From an uncultured Hymenobacter sp. (GTDB lineage Bacteria > Bacteroidota > Bacteroidia > Cytophagales > Hymenobacteraceae), in contig CAJYPK010000041.1 in the NCBI GenBank assembly GCA_913776615.1, forward strand, positions 78,150 through 142,149: 64,000 bases of DNA. Direction: 5' to 3'. Below, one piece after another: positions 18,903 to 26,137 of this stretch. Every line of letters begins with the position of its first letter. Within the stretch, counting starts at the first letter, position 1. Under the pieces are notes generated by a model that saw nothing but the letters and a program-made list of their open reading frames with translations, made no database searches and was not told the DNA's origin. Made by a program: the position numbers and the translations under genes.

Positions 18903-19253
18903 ATGACTGCCCACGAAACGGCCGACCTGCTCACCTTGGAATTTCCGGAGCTGGACGCCGAGCTGCACGCCCCCAGCACGCTGCACAGCGTGTACCGCCA
19001 GCTCGATTGCTTTGCCGCCTTCACCCGCCGCGCCCTGAGCGCCGACCGCCTGGCCCTGCTGCGCCGCTGCTTCGCCGTGGCCGATAGCCTACTGCGCCAC
19101 GCCGACCAGTACCTCACCCGCGCCATCGAAAACGTGTACCTGCACGGCCTACACCTCGACGGCAGCACTGCCCACCTGCACCTGGCCCAGCAGCTCATGC
19201 CCCAGGGCCTGTACCGGGCCTACTGCCACCCCCATACCAACATGCTCCCCTAA
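18903..19253 (+). CDS. Hypothetical 116-residue helical protein
   Basis: The start at 18903 (MTAHETADLLTLEFPEL) is the first ATG after the hairpin at 18849-18892. The protein is helical, with RQLDCFAAFTRRALSADRLALLRRCFAVADSLLRHADQYL and later AIENVYLHGLHL. The pattern of a small helical domain with a D-x-L-x-R core and a terminal leucine-rich helix is like several short DUF families near toxin or stress genes, but no family can be named with confidence. It is 225 bases upstream of the first small gene of the kdp operon, in the same direction. Confidence 0.6.
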   Translation: MTAHETADLLTLEFPELDAELHAPSTLHSVYRQLDCFAAFTRRALSADRLALLRRCFAVADSLLRHADQYLTRAIENVYLHGLHLDGSTAHLHLAQQLMPQGLYRAYCHPHTNMLP

Positions 19254-19424
19254 CGAGCCAGCCAGCTAGCATTCTGCACCGGCCCCCTAGCAAAACGCTA
19301 CGCTTGCCCTACGCACTACCACCTGAACGCCGAGTACTGCTAAATTATTTATCGTTGTTGGTCAATGAATTACCTCGATAAGCATCCCCATATTCCTTAC
19401 TAGGGCCAGCCTTTGCTCTATGGC

Positions 19425-19440
19425 TGGCACCCCCGCCGCT
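19425..19440 (+). promoter_or_regulatory. Candidate sigma-54 (RpoN) promoter of the kdp operon
   Basis: TGGCACCCCCGCCGCT has the perfect -24 half (TGGCAC) and a GC dinucleotide in the -12 position after exactly ten bases, with CC instead of the usual TT before it. It lies 38 bases before the small ORF that opens the kdp operon. Two sigma-54 activator genes are close by, which makes it plausible; this is inference. Confidence 0.45.
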
Positions 19441-19478
19441 GGCGGCTTTTCTCGCCTTTTTTCTTCCCCATTTCTCTC

Positions 19479-19574
19479 ATGACCCCCGCGCTGATGATTC
19501 CGCTGCTCACGGCCGCTGGCCTGGCCGGCTTCTGGCTCTTCTACAAGTCAGTCGATTTTTTTGATAACATCTAA
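19479..19574 (+). CDS. 31-residue membrane peptide ahead of kdpF
   Basis: A small frame from ATG 19479 to TAA 19574. The peptide is hydrophobic at its start (MTPALMIPLLTAAGLAGFW) and ends with a charged tail, YKSVDFFDNI. The shape is that of a single membrane helix, with a C-terminal FYKS-DFF-x-I part that looks designed for interaction. It lies 12 bases upstream of kdpF and after a candidate sigma-54 promoter, so it is most likely the first gene of the operon. Its function is not known; it might support KdpA assembly as KdpF does (inference). Confidence 0.6.
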   Translation: MTPALMIPLLTAAGLAGFWLFYKSVDFFDNI

Positions 19575-19586
19575 CTGCTTCGCGCT

Positions 19587-19667
19587 ATGATGATTGCCCT
19601 CTTTGCCTTATCGCTGGCCGTGTTTGGCTACCTCGTGTACGTGCTGTTGAAGCCCGAGCGCTTCTAG
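19587..19667 (+). CDS. kdpF: KdpF, small subunit of the K+-ATPase
   Basis: A 26-residue single-helix peptide from ATG 19587 to TAG 19667. The C-terminal part GYLVYVLLKPERF matches the KdpF signature GYLVYALxxPExF of other bacteria. KdpF stabilises the KdpABC complex. It lies 27 bases upstream of kdpA and 12 bases after the 31-residue ORF. Confidence 0.88.
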   Translation: MMIALFALSLAVFGYLVYVLLKPERF

Positions 19668-19694
19668 CCGCTTTTTCTCTTTCGAATTACTGTC

Positions 19695-21395
19695 ATGACT
19701 ACTGGTTTACTGGGGATTGTTGTCACCTTCGGGATCACGCTGCTGCTGGCCCTGCCGCTGGGCCGGTTTCTGGCCAACGTGTTTCAGGGCAACAAGAACG
19801 CCCTCGACTTTATGGCCCCGCTCGAGCGCGGCATTTTCCGCCTCTCGGGCATCGATGAAAAGCGCGAAATGACCTGGCAGCAGCACATGCTGGCGCTGCT
19901 CACCATCAACCTGGTGTGGTTCGTGTTTGCGATGGTCGTGCTCTGCACCCAGGGCAGCCTGCCGCTCAACCCCGACGGCAACCCCTCGATGTCGCCCGAC
20001 CTGGCCTTCAACACATCTATCTCCTTCCTCGTCAACTGCAACCTGCAACACTACTCCGGCGAATCGGGCCTGAGCTACCTGTCGCAGATAGTGGTAATTA
20101 CCTTCCTGCAATTCGTGACCGCCGCCGTCGGCATCGCCGCCGCTGTGGTCGTCATCAACGCCCTGCAAACCCGCACTACCGACAAGCTGGGCAACTTCTA
20201 CAACTACTTCGTTAAGAGCATCACCCGCCTGCTGCTGCCCATCTCGCTGATTATCGCCCTCATCCTGGCGTTCAACGGCTCGCCCATGACCATGCACGGC
20301 AAGCAGTCGCTCATCACGGTGCAGGGCGACACGACCGCCGTCTCGCGCGGCCCGGTGGCCGCGATGGTGGCCATCAAGGAGTTGGGTACTAACGGCGGGG
20401 GCTTCTACGGCGCCAACTCGGCCCACCCGCTCGAAAATCCCAACTTCATCACCAACGTGACGGAAAACGTGTCGCTGGTGCTGATCCCGCTGGCCATGAT
20501 TTTCGCCCTGGGTTTCTACCTCAAGCGCAACCGGCTGGCCTACATGATTTTCGGGGTGATGACGGTGGGCTTCCTGGCCCTGCTGGCCCCCACGGTGTAC
20601 TACGAAATGCACGGCAACCCCGCCATTGCCCACATGGGCGCCGACCAGGCCCTGGGCGCGATGGAAGGCAAGGAAATCCGTTTCGGCGCGGCCGCCTCGG
20701 CCTACTGGAGCATCACCAACACCATCATCAGCTGCGGCTCGGTCAACTCGATGCACGACTCGTTCATGCCCCTCTCCGGGATGTGCCAGATGCTGGGCAT
20801 GATGACCAACGCCTTCTACGGCGGCTGCGGGGTGGGGCTGCTCAACTTCTTCGCTTATCTCATTATCGCCGTGTTTATTGCCGGCCTGATGGTGGGCCGC
20901 ACGCCCGAGTTTTTGGGTAAGAAAATCGAGGCCCGCGAGATGAAAATCGCCGTTATCGTGACGCTCCTGCACCCGCTGCTCATCCTGGCCGGCACCGCCA
21001 TGACGGCCCACCTCTACGCCGGCAACCCCACCGAGTACGCCGGCTGGCTGGCCAACCCCAGCTTCCACGGCTTCAGCGAGATGCTCTACGAGTTCACCTC
21101 CTCCTCGGCCAACAACGGCTCGGGCTTCGAGGGCCTCGGCGACAACACGCCCTGGTGGAACATCTCGACCGGCGTGGTGCTGCTGCTCTCGCGCTACCTG
21201 CCCATCATCGGCCCGGTGGCCATCGCCGGCCTGCTGGCCCGCAAGAAGGTGGTGCCCGCCAGCGCCGGTACCCTGCCCGCCGATACCGCCACCTTCGGCG
21301 TGATGGTGCTGGCCGTGATCGTGATTATCGCCGCGTTGGCCTTCTTCCCGGCCCTGGCGCTGGGGCCGCTGGCCGAGCATTTCTCCTTGTACTAG
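19695..21395 (+). CDS. kdpA: KdpA, K+-binding and translocating subunit
   Basis: A 566-residue membrane protein with about ten helices that forms the selectivity filter and pore of the KdpFABC pump. Filter-type motifs are intact: NCNLQHYSGESG, NGGGFYGANSAHPLENP, SVNSMHDSFMPLSGM and SSSANNGSGFEGLGDNTPW. The start at 19695 follows kdpF by 27 bases. A 157-base repeat lies between its stop and kdpB, which is unusual in a kdp operon. A divergent second kdpA lies at 34318-36024. Confidence 0.97.
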   Translation: MTTGLLGIVVTFGITLLLALPLGRFLANVFQGNKNALDFMAPLERGIFRLSGIDEKREMTWQQHMLALLTINLVWFVFAMVVLCTQGSLPLNPDGNPSMSPDLAFNTSISFLVNCNLQHYSGESGLSYLSQIVVITFLQFVTAAVGIAAAVVVINALQTRTTDKLGNFYNYFVKSITRLLLPISLIIALILAFNGSPMTMHGKQSLITVQGDTTAVSRGPVAAMVAIKELGTNGGGFYGANSAHPLENPNFITNVTENVSLVLIPLAMIFALGFYLKRNRLAYMIFGVMTVGFLALLAPTVYYEMHGNPAIAHMGADQALGAMEGKEIRFGAAASAYWSITNTIISCGSVNSMHDSFMPLSGMCQMLGMMTNAFYGGCGVGLLNFFAYLIIAVFIAGLMVGRTPEFLGKKIEAREMKIAVIVTLLHPLLILAGTAMTAHLYAGNPTEYAGWLANPSFHGFSEMLYEFTSSSANNGSGFEGLGDNTPWWNISTGVVLLLSRYLPIIGPVAIAGLLARKKVVPASAGTLPADTATFGVMVLAVIVIIAALAFFPALALGPLAEHFSLY

Positions 21396-21409
21396 TCTCA
21401 TCTAACGCC

Positions 21410-21566
21410 GCGCCTCACCCCTAGCCCCTCTCCAAAAAAGGAGAGGGGGACTAGCTCTAATTCTAGTCTTAATAGTCCCACGTTTTTCAGCGTTTCCCCA
21501 ACTGGTTTCTAGAGCTAGAAGCTAGTTCCCCTCTCCTTTTTTGGAGAGGGGCTAGGGGTGAGGCGC
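21410..21566. repeat. CCCTCTCC-type inverted repeat, copy c, inside the kdp operon
   Basis: Arms start GCGCCTCACCCCTAGCCCCT and end in the complementary AGGGGTGAGGCGC. It fills nearly the whole gap between kdpA (ends 21395) and kdpB (starts 21591). Its long hairpin could cut expression of kdpB and kdpC relative to kdpA. Confidence 0.85.
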
Positions 21567-21590
21567 TCCGCCTGCCCGGCCCCCCTCAAA

Positions 21591-23639
21591 ATGGCAACCC
21601 AATCCCAATCCTTATTTCAACCCGCGCTGGTGGCCGAGGCCACCAAGCAAGCGTTCGTCAAGCTCGACCCGCGCATCATGTTCCGCAACCCGGTGATGTT
21701 CACCGTGGAGCTGGGTACGCTGGTGATGGGTATCGTGACCGCCGCCCAGCTCCTGCGGCCCGATGCCAGCCAGGGCAGCTTCGGCTACAATTTCACGGTG
21801 TTCATCGTGCTGTTTTTGACACTCTTATTTGCCAATTTTGCCGAGGCCATCGCCGAGGCGCGGGGCAAGGCCCAGGCCGACTCGCTGCGCAAAACCCGCC
21901 AGGACACCCCCGCCCGGGTGCGCCTCGACAACGGCAAGTTTGAATCCGTCAGCTCGGCCCAGCTGCAAAAAGGGCAGGTGTTCGTGGTCGAAGCCGGCGA
22001 GATTATCCCCACCGACGGCGAGATTATCGAGGGCCTGGCCACCATCGACGAGTCGGCCATCACCGGCGAATCGGCCCCGGTTATCCGCGAGGCCGGTGGC
22101 GATAAGTCGTCGGTAACGGGCGGTACCAAAGTGCTCTCCGACCGCATCGTGGTGCTGGTGACCACCGCCCCCGGCGAATCGTTCCTCGACAAGATGATTG
22201 CGCTCGTGGAAGGCGCGGCCCGCCAGAAAACGCCCAACGAAATTGCCCTCACCATCCTGCTGGCGGGCTTCACGCTGGTGTTCGTGATTGTGTGCGTGAC
22301 CTTGCAGCCCTTTGCCGAGTACTCCAACACGCCAATTGCTATCTCGGCCTTTATCGCGCTGTTTGTCTGCCTGATTCCGACTACCATCGGTGGGCTGCTC
22401 TCGGCCATCGGCATTGCGGGCATGGACCGCGCCCTGCGGGCCAACGTCATCACCAAGAGTGGCAAGGCCGTGGAAACGGCCGGTGACATCGACGTGCTGC
22501 TGCTTGACAAAACCGGCACCATCACCATCGGCAACCGCAAGGCCACGCACTTCTGGCCTGCCCCCGGCGTGAGCGAAGGCGAGCTGATTGAATCGGCCGT
22601 ACTCACCTCGCTGCACGACGAGACCCCCGAGGGCAAGAGTATCGTGGAACTGGCCCGCGCCAACCGTCGCCTCGACGAAAGCGGCCTGCAAGAGCGCCTG
22701 CTGGGCAGCGAGCCCATCAAGTTCACGGCCGAAACCCGCAGCAGCGGCGTCACCCTGGCCAGTGGCCTGCGCATCCGCAAGGGTGCCTCCGACGCCATTC
22801 GCAACCTGGCCAACGCCGCCGGCCAGACCTTCCCCAACGAGACGACCCAGCGGGTGGCCCACGTATCGAGCAACGGCGGCACGCCGCTGGTGGTGAGCGA
22901 AAACGACCGCATCCTGGGCGTGGTCGAGTTGCAGGACATCATCAAGCCCGGCATCTCGGAGCGTTTCGAGCGCCTGCGTAAAATGGGCATCAAAACCGTG
23001 ATGGTGACCGGCGACAACCCCCTTACCGCCAAGTTTATCGCCGAGAAAGCCGGCGTCGATGACTTCATCGCCGAGGCCAAGCCGGAGGATAAGATGAAAT
23101 ACATCCGCGCCGAGCAGCAGGGCGGTAAGCTGGTGGCCATGATGGGCGACGGTACCAACGACGCCCCCGCCCTGGCCCAGGCCGACGTAGGGGTAGCCAT
23201 GAACTCGGGCACCCAGGCCGCCAAGGAAGCCGGCAACATGGTGGACCTCGACAACGACCCCACCAAGCTCATCGAGGTGGTGGAAATCGGCAAGCAACTG
23301 CTCATGACCCGCGGCACGCTCACCACTTTCTCCATCGCCAACGACGTGGCCAAGTACTTCGCCATCGTGCCGGCCCTGTTCATGGTAGCTATCCCCTCGC
23401 TGGGTGCACTCAACATCATGGGCCTGAAATCGCCGCAGTCGGCCATTCTCAGCGCCGTGATTTTCAACGCCATCATCATCCCCGCCCTGGTGCCGCTGGC
23501 GCTGAAAGGCGTGGCCTACACGCCCATCGGGGCCTCGGCCCTGCTCCGCCGCAACCTGCTGATTTACGGGCTGGGTGGGGTGATTGTGCCATTCATCGGG
23601 ATTAAGCTTATTGACCTGGTAGTTGGGGTTTTTCTTTAG
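21591..23639 (+). CDS. kdpB: KdpB, P-type ATPase subunit
   Basis: A 682-residue P-type ATPase that phosphorylates an Asp to drive K+ import. The start at 21591 (MATQSQSLFQPAL) is chosen because upstream in-frame codons come from the repeat. Motifs: TGESAPV (the Ser that inhibits E. coli KdpB when phosphorylated is kept), DKTGTIT with the phosphorylated Asp, MVTGDNPLTA and GDGTNDAPALAQADVG. It overlaps by 32 bases with an oppositely oriented gene, then kdpC resumes 585 bases later. It is the only kdpB in the window and might have to serve both KdpA proteins. Confidence 0.97.
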   Translation: MATQSQSLFQPALVAEATKQAFVKLDPRIMFRNPVMFTVELGTLVMGIVTAAQLLRPDASQGSFGYNFTVFIVLFLTLLFANFAEAIAEARGKAQADSLRKTRQDTPARVRLDNGKFESVSSAQLQKGQVFVVEAGEIIPTDGEIIEGLATIDESAITGESAPVIREAGGDKSSVTGGTKVLSDRIVVLVTTAPGESFLDKMIALVEGAARQKTPNEIALTILLAGFTLVFVIVCVTLQPFAEYSNTPIAISAFIALFVCLIPTTIGGLLSAIGIAGMDRALRANVITKSGKAVETAGDIDVLLLDKTGTITIGNRKATHFWPAPGVSEGELIESAVLTSLHDETPEGKSIVELARANRRLDESGLQERLLGSEPIKFTAETRSSGVTLASGLRIRKGASDAIRNLANAAGQTFPNETTQRVAHVSSNGGTPLVVSENDRILGVVELQDIIKPGISERFERLRKMGIKTVMVTGDNPLTAKFIAEKAGVDDFIAEAKPEDKMKYIRAEQQGGKLVAMMGDGTNDAPALAQADVGVAMNSGTQAAKEAGNMVDLDNDPTKLIEVVEIGKQLLMTRGTLTTFSIANDVAKYFAIVPALFMVAIPSLGALNIMGLKSPQSAILSAVIFNAIIIPALVPLALKGVAYTPIGASALLRRNLLIYGLGGVIVPFIGIKLIDLVVGVFL

Positions 23640-24195
23640 AAAGCTCCACCACGCGGAAGTCTTTAGCAATGACGTAGCCTTCACCAATTAATAGTAGAAA
23701 ATATGGTGAAGCTACCGGCAAGGTGTTACCAATGTCACCAAGAATATAGGTTGACGCTCCGTAATCAGTGCAGGCTTCAATAACAGCTTGAGCTACAACA
23801 GGTGGCGCGCCAGGCAAAAGCAGCCCAGACCCATCAAGTAAGTTTTGTTTAAGCTGCTTTTCTCCCGCACTTTTCCGACCGGATAACACATAGCGCCAAT
23901 CACGCCAACCTTGAAAAATAGCTTCAATTCGCTTGCGAATCTCAGCTAATAATCCCTCCGGGTCTTCAGGCCGCGAGTTGATGTAGACCTCCTCCAAACG
24001 GCTATTATAGCTCAGTAGCAAAGGATGCTCCGAGTAGCTCTTGAAGTTTCCCCGCATCCCCGGCTTGAGATGCGCCTCGGCCTTGTCAATAAAGTCAATT
24101 CGAAAACGTGCTTTCGGCGTGGTCAGGACGGCAAAAGTGGTTTGTGCCACGGCTACCGTCACTAGCTCGCCATCGGGAATCAAGCTCGTAAGCAT
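23608..24195 (-). CDS. Hypothetical 195-residue protein, low GC, inserted antisense in the kdp operon
   Basis: It starts at 24195 and its last 32 bases overlap kdpB. The sequence has no signal peptide; features are LTSLIPDGELVTVAVAQTTF, IRKRIEAIFQGWRDWRYVLSG and a C-terminal YFLLLIGEGYVIAKDFRVVEL. No family is recognised. Its base composition is far from its neighbours: two 60-base stretches (23641-23760) have 43 and 47 percent GC against 67 percent in one stretch of kdpB. It starts only 29 bases from kdpC on the other strand. All of this suggests a later arrival. A cytoplasmic beta-rich protein is the most that can be said. Confidence 0.7.
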   Translation of the reverse strand: MLTSLIPDGELVTVAVAQTTFAVLTTPKARFRIDFIDKAEAHLKPGMRGNFKSYSEHPLLLSYNSRLEEVYINSRPEDPEGLLAEIRKRIEAIFQGWRDWRYVLSGRKSAGEKQLKQNLLDGSGLLLPGAPPVVAQAVIEACTDYGASTYILGDIGNTLPVASPYFLLLIGEGYVIAKDFRVVELSKEKPQLPGQ

Positions 24196-24224
24196 ACAGT
24201 CAATTTTTTAGACGAAAACTACCC

Positions 24225-24788
24225 ATGAAATCCCATCTCCTGCCCGCCGTCCGCCTTACCCTGACCCTGCTGGTGCTGTGCTGCGTTATCTACCCCGCCA
24301 TTGTATGGGCCGCCGCCCAACTGGCCCCCGGCCACGGCGAGGGCGAGCAACTTATGAAAAACGGCCGCCTGGTGGGCTTCGCCAACGTGGGCCAGAAATT
24401 CGACAAGCCCGAGTACTTCAACTCGCGGCCCTCGGCGGTGGGCTACAAGGCCGACGGCTCGGCCGGCTCCAACAAAGGCCCCAGCAACCCCGACTACCTG
24501 AAGGAAGTACAAGCCCGCCTCGACACCTTCCTGGTGCAAAACCCTAGCGTGCACCGCAACGAAGTACCCGCCGAGCTCATCACGGCCAGCGGCTCGGGCC
24601 TCGACCCCGACTTGTCGGTGCAGGGCGCGCTGGTGCAGGTGGCTCGCGTGGCTAAAGCCCGCGGCCTGGCCCCGGCCAAGGTGCAGGCCCTGGTGGCTCA
24701 GCACATTCAGTCGGGCATGCTCGCCCCCGACCGCGTGAACGTCCTCAAGCTCAACCTGGCGCTGGACGATATGACCGGCAAGAAATAG
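24225..24788 (+). CDS. kdpC: KdpC, K+-ATPase subunit C
   Basis: A 187-residue protein with a single N-terminal membrane helix (LTLLVLCCVIYPAIVWAA) and a periplasmic domain. Motifs GFANVGQKFDKPEYFNSRPSA, SNKGPSNPDYL and TASGSGLDPDLS (near residues 121-132) are typical. KdpC links KdpA and KdpB and helps nucleotide binding. It is cut off from kdpB by the antisense gene at 23608-24195, so it may need its own promoter in the 29-base gap. Confidence 0.95.
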   Translation: MKSHLLPAVRLTLTLLVLCCVIYPAIVWAAAQLAPGHGEGEQLMKNGRLVGFANVGQKFDKPEYFNSRPSAVGYKADGSAGSNKGPSNPDYLKEVQARLDTFLVQNPSVHRNEVPAELITASGSGLDPDLSVQGALVQVARVAKARGLAPAKVQALVAQHIQSGMLAPDRVNVLKLNLALDDMTGKK

Positions 24789-24880
24789 GGCGCGAACCAG
24801 TGCGCCTGGCCCGCCCGCTGTAACGGCTGGCCAACCCCAACGATATACTCCCGAAGCGCTTGCAGTTGAGCGCCTACCCG

Positions 24881-26011
24881 ATGAAAAAGCTTTTCCTGCC
24901 CGTGCTGGCGACCCTTTGCACAACCGCCGCTCTGGCCCAGACTACCCCCGCTACCGACCCCGCGCTGGCCGTGCCGCCGCCCGTCGCCCCGATTCAGTCG
25001 CCCACGACTGCCCCGGTTACCACCTACGGCTTCATCGACGCCTACTACGGGTTCGATTTCGACCACGGCAACACCAACCAGCGGCCGGGCTTCCTCTACT
25101 CGCACAACCGCCAGAACGAGTTCACGGTGAACAACGCCCTGCTGGGGATGCGCTACGACGACGGCAAGGTGCGCGGGGCCATCGGCATCCACGCCGGTAC
25201 CTACGTGAGCGCCAACTACGCCGCCGAGGACCAGGTGCTGAAGCACATCTACGAAGCCTACGCGGGCTTCCGGCCCTTCGAAAAAGCCTGGCTCGACCTG
25301 GGGACCTTCAGCTCGCACATCGGGTTTGAGTCGGCCATTTCGAAAGACAACTGGACGCTGACCCGCTCGCTGATGGCCGAAAACTCGCCCTACTACGAGT
25401 CGGGGGCCCGCTTCACCTACGAAGTGGACCCCAAGCTGACGCTCACCGCGCTCGTGCTCAACGGCTGGCAGAACATCCGCGAAACCAACCAGGGCAAGGC
25501 CCTTGGCACCCAAATTCAGTGGAAGCCCACCGCCAAGCTGCTCATCAACAGCAGCACGTTTTACGGCAACGAGCAGCCCCAGGACTCGCTCAAGCGCCGC
25601 CGCTACTTCCACGACTTCTACCTCACCTACGCCGCCACCGACCGCCTGAACCTGGCCGTGGTGTTTGACGTGGGCAAGCAGCAGAGCGAAGGCCGCAGTG
25701 GCTACGACACCTGGCACACCGGCTCGGCCTTCGTGAAATACAAGCTGGCCGAGAAGTTTTCGACCACCCTGCGCGGCGAGTACTACAACGCCGACCGCGG
25801 CGTGATTATCAGCAGCATCATGCCCAGCCGCACCGATATGCGCTTCCTGGCCGGCGGTACCTCGCTCAACCTCGACTACCTGCCCACCGCCAACGTGGCC
25901 TTCCGCGTCGAAGGCCGCTACCTGCGGGCCCAAAGCCCGATTTTCGAGCACGACAACGGCTTCTCGCAGAACTACGGCAACCTGACGACGAGCGTGGCGC
26001 TGTCGTTCTAG
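24881..26011 (+). CDS. Outer-membrane porin (putative beta-barrel porin 2 type)
   Basis: A 376-residue protein with a clear signal peptide (MKKLFLPVLATLCTTAALAQ) and many amphipathic beta strands ending in a Phe (TTSVALSF), the usual end of a barrel. Motifs TYGFIDAYYGFDF, NNALLGMRYDDGKVRGAIGIHAG and FSSHIGFESAISKDNW are typical of the BBP2 porin family. It follows kdpC on the same strand by 92 bases, which suggests it lets K+ or other ions cross the outer membrane to the Kdp pump (inference). Confidence 0.8.
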   Translation: MKKLFLPVLATLCTTAALAQTTPATDPALAVPPPVAPIQSPTTAPVTTYGFIDAYYGFDFDHGNTNQRPGFLYSHNRQNEFTVNNALLGMRYDDGKVRGAIGIHAGTYVSANYAAEDQVLKHIYEAYAGFRPFEKAWLDLGTFSSHIGFESAISKDNWTLTRSLMAENSPYYESGARFTYEVDPKLTLTALVLNGWQNIRETNQGKALGTQIQWKPTAKLLINSSTFYGNEQPQDSLKRRRYFHDFYLTYAATDRLNLAVVFDVGKQQSEGRSGYDTWHTGSAFVKYKLAEKFSTTLRGEYYNADRGVIISSIMPSRTDMRFLAGGTSLNLDYLPTANVAFRVEGRYLRAQSPIFEHDNGFSQNYGNLTTSVALSF

Positions 26012-26029
26012 AACAACCTGAGCACTACG

Positions 26030-26067
26030 GGGATGGTACGGGCAAAATACTCAGCCCGTACCATCCC
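26030..26067 (+). terminator. Perfect 14-base hairpin after the porin
   Basis: GGGATGGTACGGGC and its exact complement, separated by 10 bases, begin 19 bases after the porin stop codon. There is no T-run, so it may be an RNA-end stabiliser or an operator in front of the second kup gene. Confidence 0.5.
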
Positions 26068-26137
26068 GACTCCCGGCCGCCGGCGGTGCCCCCGCGCCGG
26101 CGGCCGACCCGCTTGGCGCAGCTGCGTACTTACCGCC

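Noticed and set aside
19707..21401. Long minus-strand open frame opposite kdpA
   Set aside because: The forward frame is full-length KdpA with its filter motifs; the reverse frame is His/Gly-rich without family features.
21785..23687. Two long minus-strand frames opposite kdpB
   Set aside because: Both are complements of conserved KdpB codons; no start signals or known motifs.
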